Source of the DNA: Chitinophagales bacterium
Lineage (GTDB): Bacteria > Bacteroidota > Bacteroidia > Chitinophagales > UBA2359
Reading direction: 5' to 3'
Assembly (NCBI GenBank): GCA_020631035.1
Contig: JAHDIA010000046.1
Span: forward strand, 4,866-15,838
DNA: 10,973 nucleotides
Shown here: in pieces, positions 1 to 5,881 of the stretch
Layout: every line of letters begins with the position of its first letter
Position numbering within the stretch: position 1 is the first letter of the stretch
Translations under genes and position numbers: made by a program
Notes under the pieces: model-generated
The model's database searches: none
Told to the model about the DNA's origin: nothing
Seen by the model: the letters and a program-made list of their open reading frames with translations, nothing else

Positions 1-113
1 AACAGGAAACATATGTATTTGTAGGGGCAGGTTTTATGCCTGCCCGAACAGGAAATGGAACAGGAAACATATGTATTTGTAGGGGCAGGTTTTATGCCTG
101 CCCGAACAGGAAA
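1..113 (+). repeat. two-copy 58-nt tandem repeat with GTAGGGGCA-type hairpin
   Basis: Positions 1-55 and 59-113 are identical, giving a direct repeat of period 58. Each copy holds a 26-nt core (21-46 and 79-104) that folds into a stem: GGGCAGG at 25-31 pairs with CCTGCCC at 39-45, and U32.G38 can extend it around a TTTAT loop. The flanks are AACAGGAAA-type sequence. The core is related to the one at 10855-10880, so this is an interspersed hairpin repeat family, not a local accident. There is no T-run after the stem, so it is not a standard rho-independent terminator. The first copy begins at the window edge, so more copies may lie to the left. Confidence 0.9.
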
Positions 114-136
114 CAGAACCAAAAACAGAACACAAA

Positions 137-320
137 ACGGGCGAAAAACGTAGCGACACACGGCCGTGCGTCTACACGAAACGTGCGAACCAAAACGTGC
201 GAAAAAAGCCTAGCGTGAAGCGGATAGACAAAAGCCCCGACGAAGGCACACCAGAACCGATGCCTACGCCCGATTGACGTACATACCATGTATGACGGAA
301 AGCGGGAACCCACCATGCAA
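137..320 (+). repeat. GC-rich intergenic block, probable diverged interspersed repeat
   Basis: This stretch is clearly more GC-rich and CpG-rich than the AT-rich sequence after it, and it shows no convincing gene. It contains AAACGTGCGAA twice (179-189 and 193-203), a near-perfect palindrome around CACGGCCGTG (159-168), and a small hairpin TACAT-ACC-ATGTA (280-292). Its right half (220-295) aligns by eye with the reverse complement of 4197-4280: GCGGAT, then ACGAAGG, then a CGATGCCTA-like segment and a CATA..CCA segment, in the same order. Open frames here (36-218 plus, 92-316 minus) run through repeats and look spurious. Between 321 and 420 I see only AT-rich sequence. Confidence 0.5.
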
Positions 321-422
321 ACGAAGCCCTTAACATTCCGTCCTAATCAAAAAATATAAATCTAAAAAGCATCTATATTTGTTTGAATGACATATTAAAA
401 AAAGCCTTCAATTTTCAACAAT

Positions 423-453
423 TTTGTAGAAGTCAGCGGATTTTAGTATTTTG
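423..453 (+). promoter_or_regulatory. possible Bacteroidota-type promoter for the beta-helix lipoprotein gene
   Basis: A TTTTG at 422-426 resembles the -33 element. After a 20-nt gap comes TATTTTG at 447-453, one base short of the -7 consensus TAnnTTTG. Transcription would then start near 458-460, giving a leader of about 75 nt. The leader contains an inverted repeat, GAGATT at 485-490 with AATCTC at 505-510, and no Shine-Dalgarno sequence close to the ATG at 534. A perfect TATATTTG at 374-381 is an alternative -7 element but has no TTG at the right distance upstream. Confidence 0.35.
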
Positions 454-533
454 CCTCAACTTTAAAAACAAAACAATTTATTAGGAGATTGACAAAGCAT
501 AGGAAATCTCAATTACGTCCTTAAATCATCATT

Positions 534-1910
534 ATGAACAAGTATAATTATCTATTTATTTGCGGAGTTTTGTTGGCAACTTTGTTCCTCAATTCGTGTG
601 AAAAAGACAATGATCCACCCGATGATTTTGATCCTACAGACACACCTATGGATACAACACAAACACCCACTGATACCACAACAATGGATACAATGGATGT
701 AGTAGAACCCACTTGGAAGGTTTGGGAATTTAGCGCAGACGATTATACAGCAACGGCTATCCAAGATGCCTTTATAGATATGGAAGCGGGAGATACTGTT
801 AAGTTTGGAGCAGGAGTTTTCTCTTTTGAAACAGGGCTGTCGATTGATGATAAAAACAATGTGGTCATTATGGGAGCTGGAATGGATGAAACCATTTTGG
901 ATTTCTCTAATCAAATAGATGTTGCAGGTTCAGGGGCAGAAGGACTAAAAGTAACAGCCAACAATACCATATTGGCTAAATTTACGGTGCGCAACACCAT
1001 TGGAGATGCCATTAAGGTCAAAGATTCAGAACATTTTACCTTCTATAAAATAAAAGTAGAATGGACAGATTTGGAATCAGAAGACAATGGAGCCTATGGT
1101 TTGTATCCTGTTTCGAGTAGACACATTTTGATTGATGGTTGTGTTGCCATTGGTGCATCAGATGCAGGTTTGTATGTAGGACAATGTGAACATGTAATTG
1201 TAAAGAATAGCCATGCCGAGCGAAATGTGGCTGGAATCGAAATTGAAAACACCAAGCACGCCGATGTTTTCAACAATACTGCTGTAAACAATACAGGTGG
1301 TTTATTGGTATTTGATTTGCCAGGTTTGCCTGCTGGACAAGGTTCACACACAAGAGTGTACAACAACATTATTGAGAACAATAGTCTGGTTAATTTTGCC
1401 CCAGAAGGCAATGTAGTTGGTTATGTTCCACCAGGAACAGGTATTATGTTGATGGCTTGTAACAATGTTGAAGTATTTGGCAACTCTATTGGAGGCAACA
1501 ATGTGATGAGTATTGGTTTGGTTAACTATGAAGTATTGAGAGAACTAGGTGCGGCTGACTGGGATGATCCAACATACATTCCACATCCAAGAGCAGTCAA
1601 CGTACACGATAATATCATTATTCGTAGCAACGATTGCCCAGAAAACTTAAACTTTATGGGTACTTTCTTGACAAGCATCTTTGACGATTGTGAAATGCCA
1701 GAAGTATTGTATGATGGCATCATTAAGCCAGAAGACTATGTGACAGAGGAAGCTATGTGTTTGAAAAACAATGGTCCCATTAGTGTGGGTATTTTAGATT
1801 TGGGCGGCTATCCTGATGATTTTACGCCTTATATGGCAGCCGACGAATTTGATTGTACCAAAGAAGGCTTGCCAGATGTTGAAGTAGAAGCTCCTGTTTG
1901 GGGTAATTAA
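534..1910 (+). CDS. parallel beta-helix repeat lipoprotein (TIGR03805-like)
   Basis: 458 aa, predicted envelope lipoprotein. The N-terminus is a type II signal peptide with lipobox LNSC, making C22 the lipidated cysteine. EKDND follows, which resembles the acidic surface-export signal of Bacteroidota lipoproteins. Residues about 32-55 form a Thr/Asp/Met-rich low-complexity linker (TDTT, MDTT, MDTM). From about 100 to 335 runs a right-handed parallel beta-helix: an SGAEGL turn near 133-138, the family-like GAYGLYP at 186-192, and regularly spaced asparagine-rich turns (VFNNTAVNNT, VYNNIIENN, VFGNSIGGNN). The C-terminal 100 residues carry several cysteines and end without a sorting domain. The pectate-lyase-like fold suggests carbohydrate binding or cleavage, but I cannot assign a catalytic residue or substrate. 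The downstream diheme cytochrome lipoprotein is the partner expected for this family, whose role is unknown. The ATG at 534 is the only start that leaves an intact signal peptide. Confidence 0.88.
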   Translation: MNKYNYLFICGVLLATLFLNSCEKDNDPPDDFDPTDTPMDTTQTPTDTTTMDTMDVVEPTWKVWEFSADDYTATAIQDAFIDMEAGDTVKFGAGVFSFETGLSIDDKNNVVIMGAGMDETILDFSNQIDVAGSGAEGLKVTANNTILAKFTVRNTIGDAIKVKDSEHFTFYKIKVEWTDLESEDNGAYGLYPVSSRHILIDGCVAIGASDAGLYVGQCEHVIVKNSHAERNVAGIEIENTKHADVFNNTAVNNTGGLLVFDLPGLPAGQGSHTRVYNNIIENNSLVNFAPEGNVVGYVPPGTGIMLMACNNVEVFGNSIGGNNVMSIGLVNYEVLRELGAADWDDPTYIPHPRAVNVHDNIIIRSNDCPENLNFMGTFLTSIFDDCEMPEVLYDGIIKPEDYVTEEAMCLKNNGPISVGILDLGGYPDDFTPYMAADEFDCTKEGLPDVEVEAPVWGN

Positions 1911-1942
1911 TACACAACTCAATAAAATAAATAACTCAACTC

Positions 1943-1977
1943 AATCCCAAGATTCTAATTAGAATCTTGGGATTTTT
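1943..1977 (+). terminator. perfect 32-nt palindrome plus T-run, rho-independent terminator
   Basis: Positions 1943-1974 form an exact inverted repeat: AATCCCAAGATTCTAA is followed directly by its reverse complement, with T's running to 1977. The RNA would form a stem of about 14 bp around a tiny AATT loop, followed by U's, as expected of an intrinsic terminator. It begins 33 nt after the stop of the beta-helix gene and ends 19 nt before the start of the cytochrome gene. No clear TAnnTTTG promoter follows it, so the downstream gene either depends on read-through or uses a promoter I cannot recognise. Confidence 0.85.
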
Positions 1978-1995
1978 AAAAAGTATAATTTAGAT

Positions 1996-3117
1996 ATGCG
2001 TATCCGAGTATTGATTTTATTTGCTTTGACTTTATTGGTATTACACGCTTGTCAAAAAGAGAATGACACGCCCGATGATACCAATGATATGACAGACCCG
2101 ATGGTCAGTGAATCGGATACTGCCTTGTTTGATTTAAACAATGTTCCCTTTGAAAATTTGAGCGATTACCATTTCTTTATCAATCCGAGCGAATTAGAAC
2201 CACACCCATCGCTCATTCCTTACGATTTGAATACGGCATTGTTTTCTAATTATTCTAGTAAACAACGCTTGGTGTATTTGCCCCCAGAAACCAGTGCCAC
2301 TTATGTAAGCGAAGGACAGTTGACTTTGGATTTTCCAGAAGGTACCGTCATAGCCAAAACTTTTTACTACCTCAACAATTTTAATGACCCTAGCCAAGGA
2401 CAGCGGATCATCGAAACCCGTTTATTGGTGCGTAGGGAAGGGAAGTGGGAAGCCTATGAATATTTGTGGAATGAAGAACAAACAGATGCCACACGCATTA
2501 AATCGGGAGCGATTACACAAGTTGAGTGGACACATTACGATGGTGTACAACGCAACGAATATTATATTGTTCCTACGCAAAACGATTGTAAGGGCTGCCA
2601 CGAATTAGGCGAAGATTTGGTGTTGTTGGGTCCCAAAGCTCGTTTCCTCAATAAAGATTACGCCTATGCTGATGGTACAATGAACCAACTACAAAAGTGG
2701 GAATCTCTAGGGAAATTGACAGGTTTACCCGATATGAGTGAAGTACCCAAGGCTGCGACTTGGGGCAACGAAAACGAAAGCCTCAACGACAGAGCTAGAG
2801 CCTACCTAGACATCAACTGTGCCCACTGTCACAACGATGCAGGACCCGCCAATAATTCAGGATTGTTCCTAGACTTTTACGAAACCGATTCGACCAAATT
2901 GGGCTTTTGTAAACCGCCTGTTGCAGCAGGTGGCGGAAGTGGAGGTTTGTTCTATAGCATTGCCCCAGGTAATCCCGACGAGTCCATTATGATTTACCGA
3001 CTCAATTCACTTGTACCCGATGAGTCAATGCCCGAACTAGGTCGCTCTGTGATACACGAAGAAGGATTGCAACTTTTGCGTGATTGGGTGAGCAGCATCA
3101 ATGGAGAGTGTCAATAA
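1996..3117 (+). CDS. diheme c-type cytochrome lipoprotein (SO2930 family, TIGR03806-like)
   Basis: 373 aa, predicted envelope lipoprotein that should carry two covalent c-type hemes. The lipobox LHAC makes C19 the lipidated cysteine, followed by QKEND and an acidic linker to about residue 40. Two heme-attachment motifs are visible: CKGCH at 198-202 and CAHCH at 275-279. M345 in the SMPELG segment is the likely distal ligand of the second heme; M229, just before NQLQKW, may serve the first. Residues about 45-190 form a non-heme N-terminal region with a conserved-looking LFSNYSSKQRLVYLP stretch. Heme attachment requires cytochrome c maturation, which occurs outside the cytoplasmic membrane and fits the export signal. 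It lies 85 bp downstream of the beta-helix lipoprotein gene, the arrangement known for this uncharacterised pair. A redox or electron-transfer role is inferred; substrate and acceptor are unknown. The start follows an A/T-rich leader without a Shine-Dalgarno sequence. Confidence 0.88.
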   Translation: MRIRVLILFALTLLVLHACQKENDTPDDTNDMTDPMVSESDTALFDLNNVPFENLSDYHFFINPSELEPHPSLIPYDLNTALFSNYSSKQRLVYLPPETSATYVSEGQLTLDFPEGTVIAKTFYYLNNFNDPSQGQRIIETRLLVRREGKWEAYEYLWNEEQTDATRIKSGAITQVEWTHYDGVQRNEYYIVPTQNDCKGCHELGEDLVLLGPKARFLNKDYAYADGTMNQLQKWESLGKLTGLPDMSEVPKAATWGNENESLNDRARAYLDINCAHCHNDAGPANNSGLFLDFYETDSTKLGFCKPPVAAGGGSGGLFYSIAPGNPDESIMIYRLNSLVPDESMPELGRSVIHEEGLQLLRDWVSSINGECQ

Positions 3118-3130
3118 ATTTAAACAATCA

Positions 3131-3961
3131 TCAATTCAATCGAATCCCATTTTTCTCAATGGTAATGATGCGTTGTTTGTAGAGTGTACCAATCGCCTTT
3201 TTAAAATTCTTTTTACTCATTCCCAATACCTCTCGAATTTCATCAGGATCACTTTTGTCATTTAGGGGGGATTTGCCATTGTTGCGTTCGAGGTGTTTCA
3301 AGATGCGCTCCGCCATCGGTTCTACTTTTTGATAACCTTGCTTTTGCAAGCACACATCAATTTTCCCATCTTCTCGAATGGTCTTAACATAAGCTTTCAT
3401 CGCTTGACCAATAAACACTTTTTCAAAAATCTCATCGTGGTACATCAATCCCATATATTCTTGATTGATAATGACCCGATAACCAATGTCTCGTTTTTGC
3501 CAAATCAAAATATCTACTTCTTGTGCCTCTTCCAAATCCTCATTTTCTTTTTTGAGAAACTTAGACAATTTGGTACTACCTGCCAAGCGGTTGCTTTTTT
3601 CATCCAAATACAAATACACCAAATACGACATGCCCACTTTGGCTTCCCCTGCAAATTCCCGATAAGGAACAAACAAATCTTTGGGCAGCCCCCAATCGAA
3701 AAAGGCTCCAGGTGTATTGACATTCACCAATTTCAAAAAAGCGATTTGATTGAGTGTCAGCTTGGGTTTTTCGGTAGTAGCCACAGGGCGGTCTTCCGAA
3801 TCATTGTACACAAATACATCAATGCGTTCGCCAGCTTTAAAATCTGCTGGTACATAACGATTGGGCAAAAGCACCAAGTTCCCTGCCTCGTCTCTAAGCG
3901 AAAATCCGTAGTCATTCCGTTCTGCTCCAATGAGCGTATTGTATTGTCCGATGTTTATCAT
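3131..3961 (-). CDS. cvfB: CvfB/YitL-type S1 RNA-binding protein
   Basis: 276 aa, cytoplasmic, no signal peptide or membrane segment. The order fits the CvfB family: S1-like beta-barrel units at about 2-60 (NDYGFSL, NLVLLPNRYVP), 65-137 (GAFFDWGLPKDLFVPYREF, the most typical S1 stretch) and 143-213 (GYRVIINQEYMGLMYHDEIF), then a winged-helix domain at about 218-276 (PLNDKSDPDEIREVLGMSKKNFKKAIGTLYK). The length is normal for the family. In Firmicutes CvfB binds RNA and affects virulence-factor expression; in Bacteroidota its role is essentially unstudied, so RNA binding is the safe call. The gene converges on the cytochrome gene with 13 bp between stop codons and no visible terminator in the gap. 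A TACCTTTG element sits only 4 nt before the ATG, suggesting a leaderless or near-leaderless mRNA. A long frame on the opposite strand (3293-3988) is a shadow of this gene. Confidence 0.92.
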   Translation of the reverse strand: MINIGQYNTLIGAERNDYGFSLRDEAGNLVLLPNRYVPADFKAGERIDVFVYNDSEDRPVATTEKPKLTLNQIAFLKLVNVNTPGAFFDWGLPKDLFVPYREFAGEAKVGMSYLVYLYLDEKSNRLAGSTKLSKFLKKENEDLEEAQEVDILIWQKRDIGYRVIINQEYMGLMYHDEIFEKVFIGQAMKAYVKTIREDGKIDVCLQKQGYQKVEPMAERILKHLERNNGKSPLNDKSDPDEIREVLGMSKKNFKKAIGTLYKQRIITIEKNGIRLN

Positions 3962-3965
3962 AGTG

Positions 3966-3973
3966 CAAAGGTA
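3966..3973 (-). promoter_or_regulatory. TACCTTTG -7 promoter element of cvfB
   Basis: Read on the minus strand, 3973 to 3966 is TACCTTTG, an exact match to the Bacteroidota -7 consensus TAnnTTTG. It is followed by CACT and then the ATG. Transcription would begin within a few bases of the start codon, so the message should be leaderless or nearly so. I see no TTG at the -33 spacing; that region is occupied by the low-complexity tract. Confidence 0.6.
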
Positions 3974-3980
3974 CGGAATT

Positions 3981-4131
3981 TAGGTTGATTGGGGGATTGT
4001 GTTGATTGCGTCATTGAGTGATTAGGTAATTTGTTGATTGGGTTGATTATGTAATTGGGTGATTTGGTTGACTGGGTTTATTGGGTAATTGGGTAATTGG
4101 GTTGATTGAGTATTTGAGTGATTGGTTTATT
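3981..4131. repeat. degenerate low-complexity TTGATTGGG / TAATTGGG tract
   Basis: About 150 bp consist almost entirely of variants of an 8-10-nt unit such as TTGATTGGG, TAATTGGG and TTGAGTGATT, nearly devoid of C on the plus strand. The clearest runs are GGGTAATTGGGTAATTGGG at 4083-4101 and the stretch 4032-4060. The units vary in length and sequence, so this is an old or degenerate minisatellite. It directly abuts the upstream side of the cvfB promoter. No coding potential is seen. Confidence 0.7.
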
Positions 4132-4196
4132 TCAAGAACTAAGAACAGGGAATGGATAGCTATTCTAAATTCGTAATTCTACACTCTAAATTCATT

Positions 4197-4300
4197 GTTA
4201 TGGTGCAACGCAAGTGGTTTATGGCTACGCTTGATCTGGTTAGCCAACGCATACTCAGTCCTTCGTACAAGCGTTCATCCGCCCGCTCGTCCGACGCTAC
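4197..4300 (-). repeat. GC-rich intergenic block, probable second member of the family at 137-320
   Basis: Read on the minus strand from 4300, this block starts with CGTAGCGTCGG, passes through GCGGATGAACG and ACGAAGGAC, and ends in a GCACCAT segment before AT-rich sequence. The order and spelling resemble 220-315 on the plus strand. It is GC-rich against the surrounding AT-rich sequence and carries no gene. The TAG stop codon of the helical protein gene (4297-4299) lies inside its first bases. Between 4132 and 4196 is AT-rich filler with a twice-seen CTAAATTC word. Confidence 0.5.
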
Positions 4301-5730
4301 GAAATCTCCTCCAATTTGGACTTGAGCCATTCGACATTGGTGATTTTTTGTTCTTCGATTTTGTTTTGTAGTTTTTCTTTTTCTTCAGTAAGTTTATTTT
4401 TGCTAAGGGTTTTGGCGATTTGTTTGAGCTTGTAAGATTTCAAACTTAATTTAAACAGATTGTGGTAGCGGATGTATTTGGGTTTGGCAATTAATTTATT
4501 CCGCATCAGATAATGTTTGAAAGATTCGATGAGAGAACGCAGTGCCATTTCTTCATCTGTTTCGTAGTAAATTTTGAGTAGCAAAGTCTTGGCGTCTAAG
4601 TTGTAGATGATGGTGCTGTATTGGACACTATTGAGCAATTGAAGAGCTTTGGCGTATTCTTGAGTGTGATAATAAAAATTCGCCAAACAATAAGAATAAG
4701 CATTTGTAACAATAGTGGGTGATAAGTTGTCTTTGTATTCGTGAATAAAATGTTCGACCCATTCAAAAGCTTGTAAGCGGAGGGCAATGGTGACAATGTT
4801 TTTATAGTGCCATTCTGCTAGGACACCATTCTCTAACAACAAATCTTTTTCGAGTAACTTTTGAAACAACAAAAACATCTCTTGCAAAAATGCCTTCTGT
4901 CCCAAGTTGATTTGCCCAATGCAATAATTCAATCCGTAAAAATACAAGACCCTACGTTCATCTGTGGGAAAACGAGCAGCATGTACATCCAATAATTCCA
5001 TTAAATCAAAATAGTGTTGGCTGTGTTGTGGTTCCGTTAAACTGAGGTAGATTTGACGGTAAATCAAAACAGAGGGAACATTTTGGTAAGCCGTCAAATC
5101 TTGCCCAATATGTTCAATTAGTGAAGTTGTTTCTGTAAAGTCAAATGCTAGATTGAGAATCTTTTGACGGTTTCGCATTTCACAAGCAATGCGCAGTTTT
5201 TCACTCACATAAAAATGTGTGAGGTATTGGTCTTGCGCTTCTAGCAAATGATTGTACTGATAATTGTTTTGATAAATGTAAAACAAATCTCCTTCCTTAC
5301 AATGTTGATACTTTTGGTAGAGTGCCTGACTGTTTTGGTAGTCGGTTTTAGGAGTGGATTTAAAATACTTTTCAAAGCGTTTACTCAAGTTCCGTTCTCG
5401 TATATTTTGTAGCAGGGCATTGTGTTGGGCAGCTTCATCGGCGAGTATTTTTTCTGTTATCCAAAATTGCTCTACCAATTTAAGACATTGCGAAAATAGA
5501 TTTTTTAACTTGCCTTCATTATAGGGAGTTTTCCCATAAACCTTTTGGAATACAAGTTGGCGGTTCACATTTTCGGCATCAAAGTGTGGGTACAAATCAG
5601 CAAGGTAAGCCACCAAAGCCTGTACGCCAGCATTTTTGCAAAAGTAGGGCGATTGCACAAACAAATGAAAACGCTTCATTTCTTTTAGCGAAAAAGACTG
5701 AATATAGTGGATAAGGCTGCTTTTAATCAT
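4297..5730 (-). CDS. helical-repeat protein of unknown function
   Basis: 477 aa, no signal peptide or transmembrane segment, so probably cytoplasmic. I do not recognise a characterised family. The N-terminus (residues 1-80: SLKEMKRFHLFVQSPYF, then YGKTPYNEGKLKNLFSQCL) resembles, from memory, a group of uncharacterised Saprospiria proteins that begin with the same KEF/KRF..F..SPYF..N pattern. The rest is almost entirely alpha-helical and rich in Leu, Tyr, Gln and Lys. Paired helices around 290-400 (LAEWHYKNIVTIALRL, YCLANFYYHTQEYAKALQLL) look TPR-like, which would suggest protein-protein contacts. The C-terminus (about 430-470) is a charged Lys/Glu stretch compatible with a coiled coil. The gene is divergent from the giant secreted protein gene across about 150 bp and is not evidently part of an operon. 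Its TAG stop coincides with the start of a GC-rich repeat-like block. Confidence 0.75.
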   Translation of the reverse strand: MIKSSLIHYIQSFSLKEMKRFHLFVQSPYFCKNAGVQALVAYLADLYPHFDAENVNRQLVFQKVYGKTPYNEGKLKNLFSQCLKLVEQFWITEKILADEAAQHNALLQNIRERNLSKRFEKYFKSTPKTDYQNSQALYQKYQHCKEGDLFYIYQNNYQYNHLLEAQDQYLTHFYVSEKLRIACEMRNRQKILNLAFDFTETTSLIEHIGQDLTAYQNVPSVLIYRQIYLSLTEPQHSQHYFDLMELLDVHAARFPTDERRVLYFYGLNYCIGQINLGQKAFLQEMFLLFQKLLEKDLLLENGVLAEWHYKNIVTIALRLQAFEWVEHFIHEYKDNLSPTIVTNAYSYCLANFYYHTQEYAKALQLLNSVQYSTIIYNLDAKTLLLKIYYETDEEMALRSLIESFKHYLMRNKLIAKPKYIRYHNLFKLSLKSYKLKQIAKTLSKNKLTEEKEKLQNKIEEQKITNVEWLKSKLEEIS

Positions 5731-5881
5731 TGTACTTTTTTGTGTTTTAAATGCTTGTTTTTCAGTGTTTTAGGGTTTTTAATATGTTTTTTTATTAGAC
5801 TTTTTGCCAAAAATGTCCTTTTTTAAAAGCGAAAAATAGTTCAAATTTGTAGGAGAACCACAGAAAGTACCCCAAATTTTG

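Noticed and set aside
1..113. CRISPR array from the repeated hairpin unit
   Set aside because: There are only two copies, they are directly adjacent and the sequence between cores is itself repeated, so there are no unique spacers.
36..316. Small proteins on either strand (36-218 plus, 92-316 minus)
   Set aside because: The frames run through the tandem hairpin repeat and the GC-rich block, have no ribosome-binding site or domain, and show biased low-complexity composition.
3293..3988. 231-residue open frame on the plus strand
   Set aside because: It lies opposite cvfB, is rich in Phe, Ile and His as expected of an antisense shadow, and cvfB has clear S1 and winged-helix similarity.
5842..5849. 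CAAATTTG as the -7 promoter element of the giant gene
   Set aside because: It has one mismatch to TAnnTTTG and no TTG at the -33 distance (nearest is 5804-5806), so I did not annotate it.
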